A stretch of 29,493 nt of DNA from Chara braunii (lineage: Eukaryota; Streptophyta; Charophyceae; Charales; Characeae). Shown here piece by piece: positions 8,041 through 18,130 of this stretch (position 1 is its first letter; every line of letters begins with the position of its first letter). The translations under genes were made by a program, and so were the position numbers. The notes under the pieces were generated by a model, which had not been told where the DNA came from, made no database searches, and saw only the letters and a program-made list of their open reading frames with translations. Location: NCBI GenBank assembly GCA_003427395.1, contig BFEA01000115.1, forward strand, positions 2,920,616-2,950,108, read 5' to 3'.

Positions 8041-10323
8041 TGACCTATTTTTGAAAATCCCTCAAACAGATAAAACCAAATATCGAATCAGATATCGAAT
8101 TCAAGGTATAAGAGCGCAAACTGAGCATACTAATATAGAGGAATACAACGAATTAAGAATTGGATCGATTTTGAAAAATCGTAAGACATCAATCCCACTT
8201 TGAAAAACCTTTTGTAAATCAAACTTTGAAATCTTTTATTGGAATCAGAGCAAAACTCTGATTTACGAATTTCAGATTAGGAATCTTATTCAGGAAAAAA
8301 TTCCAGATCTTTATTTAGGAAAATCAGCATAACAACCAAAAACAAAATCAGAACCGAGAATGCTACCATGGAGAAATCCTTACAACCTGATCTAAGAAAC
8401 TAATCTAAAAATCAAAATCGATCATAAACAAAAGCTTCATTATGCATAGTCAAACTAGAAAAAGGAATCCGGTTATGGGGCAGGGGCAGATTGTGCACAC
8501 GCAGCGATAATATGCCATATCAGACCAAATAAAATTTTCACACCCTCTGCACGTCTCCGCCTGACGCGCTTAATCTATCTGCGTTAAATCCTCCATCAAC
8601 ATTGCCCGGCGCTGCATACTGTTCGTAGCTGGCAAATCCCGCCGCAGATCTTCCTTATTTCCAGCTCCCTTCTCCTTCAGCACCCTTCCCTGCCCTCATG
8701 AGAGACGGACTCATTACGGAATTTTGTAGATTGATGACCAAGCAGAGATCGTGTGGGCGCAATCGAAGAAGCCCTGCATCTCTCATCCGCCAATAGAGAA
8801 TTCCTTACGAAACTTCCTCCGCCTCCCCTTCAACCAGCCTCCATCTCTCAAACCTCACCCCAACCACCTTCGAAAGAGAAACATCCAGCCTCCCTCCACA
8901 TGCTATTGACAACGGCCTCAATTGCCTACTATAGTCTCCATGCTAGCAACGAAGGCATAAATGGTCATCCACCACTGGATAGGCCAATGGATGGTGTGGT
9001 AACGCCTCGTCGAACCCTTCGGCGAGTAACCACAGGAGATTCAAGCCCTTTAACAGTGCAGCCGAAGGAAGGCGGAGGAACTAGTCTACACCCTCGAACC
9101 CTCATATGACGTCATCACTAAAACTCCTCTTCGCAGCGCCATCGATCACGTCTCCATGCGAGCCATTCACTCCGCCACATGATCTCGCCAAGGCCCTTCG
9201 TCGGACTGTCCCTTGCCAGGCTGGCGGCGCGACGCCCCCGGTAGCGCTGCGCCGCCGGCGCAGGCACGATCCCACCGAAGTTCCCGCAGGTTATTACAGA
9301 CTGAGTGCGATTCATCGAAACTCGGTTGCAATGGCACCTCAAATCGTGGCAGACAATGAAAGGAAGTGAAGGGGGTAGGCTCTTGCTTAAGAAGCATCTC
9401 AGCGGACTTTCAAAGCTAAGGGGGATAGAATGCGAGGAATGAGCCCTCTCGAGGCCCTTATTAGACATGCACATGTTCATGGCTGTGGCCCCCAGCAAGC
9501 CCTGTGCCCGCCCTAAGTGAAGGCGGGCCTGAATATTCACAAGAGGCCAAAATTTGACATTTTTCCTTATGTGGGTACTCAGACAGTTGCAGCACGCCAG
9601 TTGGTTACAGGGAAACGTGAGCCTCCAGGCTCTTTCCAAAAACAAGGGCCGCGCTGCACAGTTGAGGCCAGGGCTGGGTGGTTGCGCGTTGGGCACATGC
9701 ATTGTGAGGCCGACACATCACACTGTGGCCACGGGCGAAGGAGAATGTCGTACTGTTGTCACACAACTGTCGTGATCCAATGCGAATGTGGCAAACACTT
9801 GTGCCTGGATGTCGGCCTGGGAGAGCTCAACCAGAAAGGGCCTAGGCCCTCAACTGTCGGACAGGGCCTGGACAAAGACACTGGGCCACGGCAGGAAGCT
9901 ACTGGAAGCTTCCCCAGGCAGGCCCTCGCACCCCAACAGGGCAACGACTCCCATATAGGGAGGAGGCCGATCAGAGGTTGGCATTCTGGCATATGCAGGC
10001 AATGCAGACATGCTGCTGCGTTGTTGTGCAAGTGTCTGCATCTGCGCTGCTGGCGGGGGCGCACACAGGCACTATGAGGTGAGAGAGGCGCTGCAGGGCA
10101 GTGGGCGCACGACAACCATAGTCGGGCTGCAGAGGGGCGCAAATCAGGTGGTGGGCGAAGGTGGTCTTCGGGTAGGAGGCTCATGAGCTGTGGGATCCAA
10201 GCGGTGACGAGGGGAGGAGAGACAACGTACCTGGTGTAGCATGGTGGTCGGCATTGGTGTTAATGTCATGTACATTGGTCTTCGACTTCAGAGTGAGTCA
10301 GTTGCAAGAATGTAGATAGGCTA
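8041..10323. other. Unassigned region
   Basis: 8041-8480 is A-rich and not coding. 8500-9370 is mixed. 9370-10200 is more G-rich, with overlapping open stretches on both strands (9118-9702 minus, 9517-10077 plus, 9759-10184 minus) that have no recognisable domain or motif and look like composition effects. Small GC hairpins occur at 9247-9263 (7-bp arms) and 9506-9528 (7-bp arms). I see no gene I can support. Confidence 0.5.
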
Positions 10324-10332
10324 GATAGGCTG
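10324..10332. repeat. Left target-site duplication of the LINE
   Basis: GATAGGCTG here matches 12350-12358 exactly. A near copy (GATAGGCTA) lies directly before it at 10315-10323, so the pre-insertion site was already a short tandem repeat. Confidence 0.8.
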
Positions 10333-12301
10333 CTTTGCAATGGTTTAAAGAATTAATCCTATCCACAGATAAGCAGTGGCTGCCTTTGGTTTTGGAACAA
10401 ATCAAGAGACTGGCCCCTGCAGCATCAAAGGAAATGCATCCTCTAACATGGTTGGAAGATAGATATTGGACCATACCTAGAGCACAGACACATTCCAATG
10501 AACGAGGTATAAGAGGGGCGGCGAGATCGGATCTGATGCTAGATAATCTTTGGATAACACTTATGAAAATATGGCGTAGCCTTCCACTACCTAACAGACC
10601 CTTTCCCTTGAGAAATGAGGAAGTAATGTGCCAACCTCTATTTGGTAATTGTTGGATCACAGATCCTAATGGGTGTGTTTTCAATAGCTCAATGCCACCG
10701 TGGTCCTTGTGGGTGAAAAGGGGGGTATTAAGAATCAAGGATCTTAGGGATTGAGAAACCAAGAATTGGAAAAAGATTGAAAAGTTGAGATCAACTCTTC
10801 ATGCTCACCAGCTGTCCTTAAATTTCGAACAAATTATCATCTCAATTCCATTAGCCTGGAAACGTTCCCTGAGGAAAGGACCAAAGTTTGAAGAAGGGGA
10901 TTGGGTAATGGGATTTGATGATCATAATGGACAATTGAGAGTGGGACAGATTGTTCATCTCCTGCCTCAGGGGCCTTTAGTGAGTATCCACAAGATGGAC
11001 AGGGATTATTTGTTGTCACCATGTCCTTTGGACACAGTGACCCTTTTTCCTTCCTCTCACATCAATCGTAGAGTGTTGTTCATTTCGACAATCAAAGACT
11101 GGAAAGCCTTTCATCCATAAATGCCTATCCCAGAGTTACCTTTGGATCCGGTAGAATGGCAGTGACAGTCTAGTGAGAAAGGGAAACTGCGATTGTTACA
11201 AGCTGTAACTGTAAAAACAACCTATAGATTGCTTAGACCAAAGGTTGATATCATGGCAATTGTTCAAGAGAGGTGGGCGCGGCATTTAAACATGGATATA
11301 AATCTGATCAAACACATTAAACTTTTCAAATACATTAGACAACGTCCAGCTAAACTTTCTTCCTTACAATGGCAAATCACTCATAGATGTCCACCCACCA
11401 ATGATTGGATGGTGAGTCACTCCACATTGGAACAGCAAGGAGTAGCACTTCCTCGGTGTAAAACTTGTCTGTCTGTATTTCCAAGTAGAAAATTGTGTGA
11501 AACCATAGAACACATCTTCCTGCAATGTCGAGGAGTTGTGGTAATCTGGAGACGCTGGGACTGTATATGGAGGGGACTCATAGGGTTGGACTGGCCTTGG
11601 GAATGGAGGACTATCCTTCTTGGGCATTGGGATCCTCCCTTGTTCACACCCACTGATTTTCAAATTAACTTCTTTGATATTGGACGCTAAGCTATCCTAT
11701 GGTCCTTGTGGTGTAAACGTTCTGTTCGTGAGAGATTAGAGGTGTTTAATGGGGAGATTGCATCGTACAAGTTGTCCAAACAGAGATTAGAGCCCATTGG
11801 AAGACTACCAAGGATAAATTGAATAAACTCACGCAAAAAAAGGACATAAAACAGACATTTCAGAATTGCACAAAAGACTGGCTGAGGGAACCAATAGAGC
11901 GGTCCGTGGGGGAGGTGATATGGCCAGCGCCAGAAGAGACAGAGGAACCTCTCAAGAAGAATTGCCAACTGGTCTCTCGAAACTGGTTCACGCTTCCGCC
12001 TGGAGCTGTTCTCAGGGACCATATTTTCTTTCCAGATCCATTTCCCCCCTCCGAGCTAGCCTTGGTAGATTCACAATGGTTTGGCTAGGGAGGAAACTGA
12101 TGGATGCTATTGAGGGGGAGACAGAGTTGCTTGAAGGGAATGATAAATCTGGCAGTCCTAGGTAGACTGAAGAGGTAGTTTTGTTTGAAATTCCCCCTTG
12201 TTTTCTTTTTAAGCTTATGTTTGCTGAAGAAATATTTCTATGATGTTTAAGGGACGCTGGACCCGATTTCCAGCAGGTGATGCTCCCCACAAATAGATGG
12301 A

Positions 12302-12332
<31 letters not shown>

Positions 12333-12349
12333 NAAAAAAANAAAAAAAG
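10333..12349 (+). mobile_element. 5'-truncated LINE (non-LTR retrotransposon) with target-site duplication
   Basis: The insertion is flanked by GATAGGCTG at 10324-10332 and again at 12350-12358, which fixes both ends. It contains the C-terminal part of a LINE ORF2, a 3' UTR, and a homopolymer tail (T26 then an A-rich run with two N). Truncation at the 5' side is the usual result of incomplete target-primed reverse transcription. A second, minus-strand copy lies at 16620-18142 and a tail fragment at 5417-5545. The T-then-A tail is odd (see findings). Confidence 0.85.
10335..12165 (+). pseudogene. LINE ORF2 C-terminal region (end of RT and zf-RVT-like domain), broken
   Basis: Frames at 10335-10754, 10785-11120, 11193-11690 and 11866-12165 read as one degraded protein. 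The most diagnostic part is in 11193-11690: VKTTYRLLRP at its start, then RCKTC, ETIEHIFLQC and VVVIWRRW, giving Cys89, Cys92, His107 and Cys112 of that stretch. This is the CxxC...HxxxxC pattern of the zf-RVT domain at the C-terminus of plant LINE reverse transcriptases. The catalytic RT palm lies upstream and was lost by 5' truncation. Stops at about 10752, 11118, 11162 and 11688 break the frame. The minus-strand copy at 17279-18038 aligns with it through LDPVEW/LDPAEC, the zinc region and FDIGR, confirming a repeated family. Confidence 0.75.
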
Positions 12350-12358
12350 GATAGGCTG

Positions 12359-12841
12359 GGTGCTGGTTGCCAGACAGTGAAGAGCGACATTGGATACAGT
12401 GTTGGTGTGACCAGAGAGTGGCGACATTGACATTCAAGTTCATTGTATTGCTCTTATTTGTATGGTATCTTGGTGCATTGAGCTCTCTGCTTGGTTCATG
12501 ACTATCTGGGCTACTTCGTGATTTTGCAACTTGGTTTTCTGTCTATCGCCCTCGCTCATATTCCTTGCAAAGTACTCAGCAAGCGTGTGGTGCTTGTCCA
12601 TTTCTGAATTATCAACTTATTTTGCCTCTCTCTTTTTCTTTCCCCGCCCTCCTCTCCCCTTCTGAATGCAGTCTGTTTCATGAATTTCCCACACATTTGC
12701 TGGTTTGATGAGTTGATGATTCATATCTTCTTGTTTCCAGTTTGGCTTCTCTATGGTTAGTCCTGACCAAGGACATGCTCTACGGAATGTTTTGTGTGTA
12801 TGTGCTTGGTTCTTTGATGCCATTCGAAAGAATGAGGTCAA
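12359..12841. other. Unassigned spacer with splice-acceptor-like tracts
   Basis: No ORF of note. A long pyrimidine tract ending TTCTGAATGCAG at about 12670 and another ending TTGTTTCCAG at about 12740 look like plant 3' splice sites, but I could not connect them to coding exons. Confidence 0.3.
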
Positions 12842-12991
12842 ACCACCAGTACTTCCTAAAGTCGTGCCCTTTAACAAGCCACAATCTTAGGAAATGTACG
12901 GGTCACTACAGGAGAGCCCAAATTCATCCGACTAGAAACGTTTCTACTCTATTCTTTTCCACGGCTGATAGTTGGGCCAAGTACTGGTGGT
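12842..12991. mobile_element. Complete MITE with TTAA-type target site
   Basis: A 150-bp element with terminal inverted repeat ACCACCAGTACTT (13 bp perfect) is flanked by TCAA (12838-12841) and TTAA (12992-12995), the left copy differing by one transition. It is non-coding and must be mobilised in trans. Its right 25 bases match the MITE end at 196, and the tip of its terminal repeat matches the element at 23733. TTAA duplication points to piggyBac-like elements, but TA duplication (Tc1/mariner) cannot be fully excluded because the termini are A/T. Confidence 0.8.
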
Positions 12992-12995
12992 TTAA

Positions 12996-14100
12996 TTGAA
13001 GTGTTTGTCAAAAGAGTCAAAACTAATGGTCCAATTTTCTGGTTGCGGTCGATCCAAGCTTCACTTACATATAAGTGGTTAAACTTTCTTGATTGTTCAC
13101 TCTATGTTTTTTTGCCTTGCTTGATACAAGAGGGACATTGTGTGTGATTGTGACTTTGTGAGTGGAAGCTGTGGAAGATGGGAGTGCTGATCAATGCTAG
13201 AATTTGTAAATTTTCAATACATGTGATTGAAGTGAGTGTGCAAGACCTTGTTGCTCTTTCCCCACCTTCTTGGATACTCACACGGGCATTTTGAATGGGT
13301 TTCGGATGGACGTTAAAGGGGCATGACTACTACAGTTGCAGCATTCCCTGCTCAAGCTGATAATTGGAAGTCTGCAATGGATGAGTCCCTTCCTTTCCTT
13401 TCCATGATGAGCGCATAAACGTGCGTGGAGGCGAACTGGACTATCCTTCCTACCTGGGACCTGAGCAATTTCAGGTGAAGTTAAAATTTCGATGGCTTTG
13501 TACAGGTAGAAATTTACACCCACCCTATGTTTTGTATTCGCCATATAAATTCCTGATCATGTATCTATGATCAGCTAGAACCCAATTTTGCACTTATAGG
13601 TATTGCCAAGTGTCACTATGAAGAGCATGTGCTACAGCTACGATGATGTGTGTGTTGTTTGTCTTCCGACACCAAACTCTCATTTGCATGTTATAAAGAA
13701 CTTGCCAAGCAGTATGATCCTTGGTTCCTCCTTGTCCATGGACATGCTCAAACTCATAGCACGAATATGTTAATCATTGATTTTGAGTCTTTTTGACCTG
13801 TGTATGTGAACATGTCTTGATAGTGTAGCACCACAGAACTACTAGCAGGGATTTGTCAATTATTGATTTTGACGAATGATGGTGGACGTCGCGAGATAAT
13901 GCTTGGCCTTATTTTTGCTTTGGACCCTGGTTCGAGATAACTTGCAAATCCTCCATCGCTTATTGCCAACTTCTTGGCGAATACTAGCCTAAAGGGTGCT
14001 ATTAGTCCGTAACTCAGGTGACTGAAAGGGGGACAGTCCCAGTGTCACTGTGAGTGGTAATGCGGTGCACGGCGAGAAGAGGATCTAGAATTGTTATCTA
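12996..14100. other. Unassigned region
   Basis: I see no protein domain, RNA gene or repeat that I can support in this kilobase. Composition is ordinary for non-coding DNA. Confidence 0.4.
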
Positions 14101-14106
14101 TGGCCT

Positions 14107-14411
14107 CGTATCTCCAGCCTGAGGGATGTTTTTGGTGGTGGCACACAAGACTCCACACCTGAGACAAATCCAGGGATGATGACACAACGTTTGCATCCAC
14201 TCCATACTTATAATCAATCCCCTGTACAACGACAGTAGCACGCAGGGAATACATGTCGTAGTCGTATCTCCAGGGAAGTTTTCAGTGGGGATACACAAGA
14301 CTCTACAGTTGAGACGAATCCAGGGACGATGACACAACCTTTGAATCTCCTCCATCCTTAAAATCAACCTCCCGTACAATGACAGTAGTACGCAGGGAGG
14401 ACATGTTGTAC
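14107..14411. repeat. Imperfect tandem duplication of about 150 bp
   Basis: 14107-14261 and 14264-14411 are two head-to-tail copies, roughly 80 percent identical by eye (shared ends CGTATCTCCAG and CATGT(C/T)GTA). Each copy can be translated on the minus strand in two frames, but the differences fall about equally on all three codon positions and one copy has TAG and TGA, so I read it as non-coding. Confidence 0.85.
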
Positions 14412-14580
14412 TGTGGGGTACAGGAGGTCCCGGATTTTCCATAGAGGACTTGGAAAGGAGACAGAGAGATGTTTTGTTGGTCTTCATCCATTGGCTATTT
14501 TAGACTCAGTATAACGTCTACCTGGGTAACCGTTGGGAATGTCATTCGGGGCAACTGGATGGGCACTCTCTGCTGAACAG

Positions 14581-15035
14581 ATAGATACAGCTTTTTTGGA
14601 CAACACATTTCATATCCTTGTGATCTCCCAACCAAAACCATTTGTTTTCCTCTATGTACTACTTGACCATAGAAAGGACCCTATTTTCTTTGTGCGCTAC
14701 ATGGGTCAGATCGTAGCAAACCAAGGGGTAAGGAAAATGTCAGCTTCCCTGGTCTCCTTCTGCTTTCATTTCTCTAGCCATATGTTTTCCCAGCGCTTAT
14801 CAGGTGACCTTTCATTGTTCCACGTTGGGAAGCTCCTTTAGGCGATCACCACTTAACTATAGCAATAATAAAAGATTGGTACATGACTTTGATCATTTGC
14901 CAGCTATAGAAATGAGAGAGAAGATCAACCTAGCTAGATTTGTCACAGCGGAGTGGGTGCCAGACGGCTGGGCGGGCGGCTTTCGGCACAGTGCACTACA
15001 GGTTAGTGCGGGAGAGCCGCATCCCTGGAGGTGAA
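14581..15035 (+). CDS. Candidate spliced exons of an unknown gene (weak)
   Basis: An open stretch from an acceptor-like CTGAACAG (to 14580) runs to a donor-like GGGTAAGG (GT at 14728). Skipping 76 nt to the acceptor-like TTATCAG (14803) keeps the same frame and the reading continues to about 15034, passing a second donor-like CAGGTTAGT at 14998. The first piece contains FLYVLLDHRKDPIFFVRYMGQ, loosely like the start of a GIY-YIG nuclease (YVLxD...VRYVGQT), but the rest of that fold is not visible. The second piece contains RLVHDFDHLPAIEMREKI, which I do not recognise. No start codon, promoter or further exons could be established. It could be a host gene fragment, a captured exon, or chance. 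Confidence 0.2.
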
Positions 15036-15131
15036 TTGGAGCTTGCCATCGACAAGCAAGAGGCTTATCGCGTGACGAGCTCCAACCAGCGTGAAAGGAG
15101 GAAACTGTGGTGTGGCAACGAAGGGGACACT

Positions 15132-15185
15132 TCATCATCATCATCATCATCACCATCATCAACGACAACGTCAACAACAACATCG
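15132..15185. repeat. CAT/CAA trinucleotide repeat
   Basis: An imperfect (CAT)n then (CAA)n-like simple repeat. On the plus strand it can encode Ser then Thr runs, but the flanking reading is unsupported. Confidence 0.85.
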
Positions 15186-15399
15186 TGATCGGTGGAAACA
15201 CTGATTTGTCATGTTGAGTTTTACTTGTGAGGTCATCATAAAGGAGGTTTGAGATGGGGGGCGGCTTGTGAAGTTGAGCATCACTTGCAAGGTAATCATT
15301 GGCTTGCTTGCAGTCGGCAAACATGACGACATTACGGAGGTTTGCGAGGGCATCGAGGCTGCGGAGTTGGGTTGTATCAGCGAGCAGTCTTTTACCTGT

Positions 15400-15860
15400 C
15401 TTCACCTGGCATCTCCTTCCCCTCCTCTCCCTCCTCCCTCTCATTTTTTCCCTCCATGTCCTGCTACTCCTCCTCCTGAGGTGGCCTTGGGCCTTCATCT
15501 CCTTGATCTCTTCCCTCTTTCCCGCCCCTCCTCTGGGCCCGGCTCCCCCATCCTCCCTTCACTCTTTTACTCGTCCTCGTTCTCCAATGACACACTCTTC
15601 TGTTTTTTGTGGATGGGCAGGTGAGGCGGTGTCAGGAAGGGAGGGAGTGGAGAACGGAGGGGTGTCGGAGGAATCCAAATATGGAGGAGGGGGCGGAGAA
15701 GAGAAAGAGAGGGTTAGGCAGTGGGCAAGGGGTTTGAGGTTGGTTGTATTGTGGAGAGAAGAGGGAGGAGAAGGGGGAGGGGAAGAGAAGATTTGGTCAT
15801 GGAACGTTGTGTATTGGAAGGGATTGGAAGGAGGGGTGATAAAGGCGGAAGAAAAAGCTG
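15400..15860. repeat. Polypyrimidine block followed by a polypurine block
   Basis: 15405-15590 is almost pure C/T on the plus strand. 15620-15850 is dominated by G/A. The plus-strand reading across both is low in complexity, so I do not treat the long open frames here (for example 15299-15982) as genes. No domain is visible. Confidence 0.6.
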
Positions 15861-16573
15861 AGTGTCGTCATTCGTCATCGTTTCCACTTTCAGTACACTT
15901 AGGATTAGGCATATCGGATACAAGTCCCTCTGTATTAGTAATTCTTATCTGGGTTCTCATTTTCCATATAGTTCTTCAATAATCTTGGGTATCGACTATT
16001 GCTATGTAAAGTCAATGTTCTACACTTTGATGTTAAAATCATAGCCATAGAGCAGTGAGATCTTAAAAGCAACATAAGTTCAGATGCCTCTCAATCTTTT
16101 GTCATTTTTGCAGCATCTATGTAGTTTCTTTCAGTCCATGTATCTGTTGTAGTGTTGTTTTGGAAATCATGGTTATGAGCAGTCCTATTTGCATTTTGGA
16201 GTGCTTTCGAGGTTCTGCGCTCAATTTCTTCATCTAGACTATCATCGCATATATCGGGGTAGAACAAATGTCTTGACACTGCTGCAGCTGTGACGATCGA
16301 GAATCTGCAACCTGCGATTTTCTGCGCACACTTGGTGAAGGGCCTCATACAGAGGCCCGTGTGTCAATGAGGGGGCTTGGTGATATGGCTGCCCTTTGTT
16401 TCTGGTCTTTTTTTAATTTTGCACTTTAACCAGCTTTCATAGCTGGGAAGGCAATTACGTAACTTGCACCTGGGTCTCTTTCCTTTTTGTATAATTTTAC
16501 AATTAGGATGCGCCTTTTGTTTTTTGACAAGAGAAACTTCTTTTGTTTTCTTTTTTATAATCCGCATGGTGTG
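15861..16573. other. Unassigned region
   Basis: No recognisable gene. The end of this stretch (16500-16560), read on the minus strand, is A-rich and may be a degraded poly(A) tail of the LINE copy that begins at 16620. Confidence 0.35.
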
Positions 16574-16605
16574 CTAGAGGTGCGTGTGAGAGCTGGCACC
16601 TCTAG
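16574..16605. repeat. Perfect 10-bp inverted repeat
   Basis: CTAGAGGTGC at 16574-16583 pairs with GCACCTCTAG at 16596-16605 across a 12-nt loop, just beyond the 3' end of the minus-strand LINE. Confidence 0.8.
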
Positions 16606-16972
16606 CAACCTGGGGCACGGCTCCTGTCTATTGGTAGGGCGCAGCTTCTGCTGGAAAATGGGTACAGCATCCCTAATGACAAATACATGGTCCAGAATGC
16701 TGAGACAATTGCAGAAGCAGAGCAAAACCTGCCTCTTCAGCCAGCATGTGACCACCTGACCTACTCTATGGTACCTAGCAGGTAAACTCTTATGAATAGT
16801 CCTGCCCCCGGAAATCATCCATCTCTGCCAAACCATTGTAAGCCCACCAGGGAGTGGTCGCGTAGCGGAAACAGGTCGTAGAACCCCTTGGGGTCTTTCA
16901 GGAGTATCATCCAGATAACGAAACTATATGATGCTCGGCCGAAGCAACCAACTGGATTGGAATAAAAAATCC

Positions 16973-17008
16973 ATATATAATATATATATATTATATTTAT
17001 ACATATAT
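16973..17008. repeat. AT-rich simple repeat
   Basis: An (AT)n-like tract of about 36 bp, lying in the 3' part of the minus-strand LINE copy and absent from the plus-strand copy, so it arose after the copies separated. Confidence 0.85.
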
Positions 17009-17278
17009 GCCAGAAGGATCCTTGGGTCAATCTTCAGGCAGTCGTGGAAATTCAACTTGTAATCCTTTCTGAGGAATGTGTCTGCTGTTCACTTCCCTGG
17101 CCATTCCAACTGGGCCACCCAGCTCCCCCTTTCCCCCCCCCCAAATTTGTGAAGTTCTTTTAGTATGTTTTTCTTGTGTAAAACAACGGGTCTTTTCCTC
17201 CACTTTTTCCCATTGCACCAGCAGTTCTGTTTTGACGAAAAGGTCTCACACTGATACCTCTGCTCCCTCCACCCTCAC

Positions 17279-18130
17279 TCACTTCATTACATGTACAGAG
17301 CATTTCCGCCATAGGCCCCAAAGGACCACCTTGCGCCCTATGTCGAACAGAGTACCTGTAAATGCGGAGACCTTGGCAGGCTGCCATAACCCCAGGAGGA
17401 GGGCATGCCAGTCCCAGGACCAATCTGTTCTGGTGTGCAGCTGCCTCCAGATGCGTTCCCACGTACGGTAGGTGAGGACTGCTCGTGGGCATTGGAGGAA
17501 ATTGTGCCAAATGTTCTCCCTAATCCTCCGGCTCGGGTATCCTTCGTGGTAGCCTTTGCACCATGGGAGCACCAGCCCTTTCTGCTCCAGGTGGGAGTGG
17601 TCGACTGACCAGTCATTCATGGGAATCGCCTGCCTTTGCAGCGAAGCGAACTTGGAGGGCCTGTCCTTCACGCCCCGGAACCACTTGATGTTTCTGAGTT
17701 TGTCATTGTGGAGGTTCAGGTGCTTCGCCAAATGATCCCTCTTTTTTCCTTTTTTCCTTTTTTTTGGGGATCGCCTGCCTTTCCTACTAGGGGGGGTGAT
17801 ATGAGCAGCCCTCCCTAGTAACCACCTCACTTTTGGGTCTCAGCATACGGTAGGCCGCTTTGACAGACAGGGAGTCCAATTTATTTGCTTTCCCTGTTCT
17901 GTCCTTGATCCAAGTGCACTCGGCTGGGTCTAGAGCAAGCTTAGAGAGGGGTGTTGTTAGGAAGTTGCAAATCTTCAACTTCTTCCCATGTGCAGCACTC
18001 AAACAAACTAAAGTGAGGACCAATCTTGAAGATAGCAATTGGAGAGAAGCTTTACAACAAGCTCATATTGCTCAATCACACAAGCACACTTGCGAGGATC
18101 TGGGTCCTCAGCAGGCCTAAGGGGCCCCTG
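17279..18130 (-). pseudogene. LINE ORF2 C-terminus, broken (minus strand)
   Basis: The upstream piece (18038-17787) contains LALDPAECTW and VKAAYRMLRP; the downstream piece (17830-17279) contains MNDWSVDHSHLEQKGLVLP and FDIGRKVVLWGLW. Both align with the plus-strand LINE. The zf-RVT-like region reads CKGYHEG...WHNFLQC: the second Cys of the CxxC pair is Tyr, while His and the last Cys are kept. A run of Lys codons (minus strand of about 17740-17765) is inserted relative to the other copy, and a frameshift near 17800 separates the two pieces. Non-functional. Confidence 0.75.

Noticed and set aside
7471-8043. Two Pro-rich open frames in the C/A-rich region
   Set aside because: G-poor DNA lacks TAG/TGA and yields Pro/Ser/Thr-rich frames by chance; no motif.
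9118-9702. 194-codon minus-strand open frame
   Set aside because: No domain, overlaps equally long frames on the other strand, and composition is like its surroundings; no start context or splice evidence.
12838-12995. Target duplication read as TA (Tc1/mariner) rather than TTAA
   Set aside because: Not excluded, but the outer T and A are present at every element flank in the window (allowing one transition), which is more likely with TTAA targeting.
13930-13960. GGTTCGAGATAAC considered as a tRNA B box or SINE
   Set aside because: No A box at the right distance and no cloverleaf can be drawn; a single partial motif is not enough.
15299-15982. 227-codon plus-strand open frame
   Set aside because: It runs through polypyrimidine then polypurine low-complexity DNA, which is stop-poor by composition; the protein shows Leu/Ser/Pro then Gly/Glu runs.
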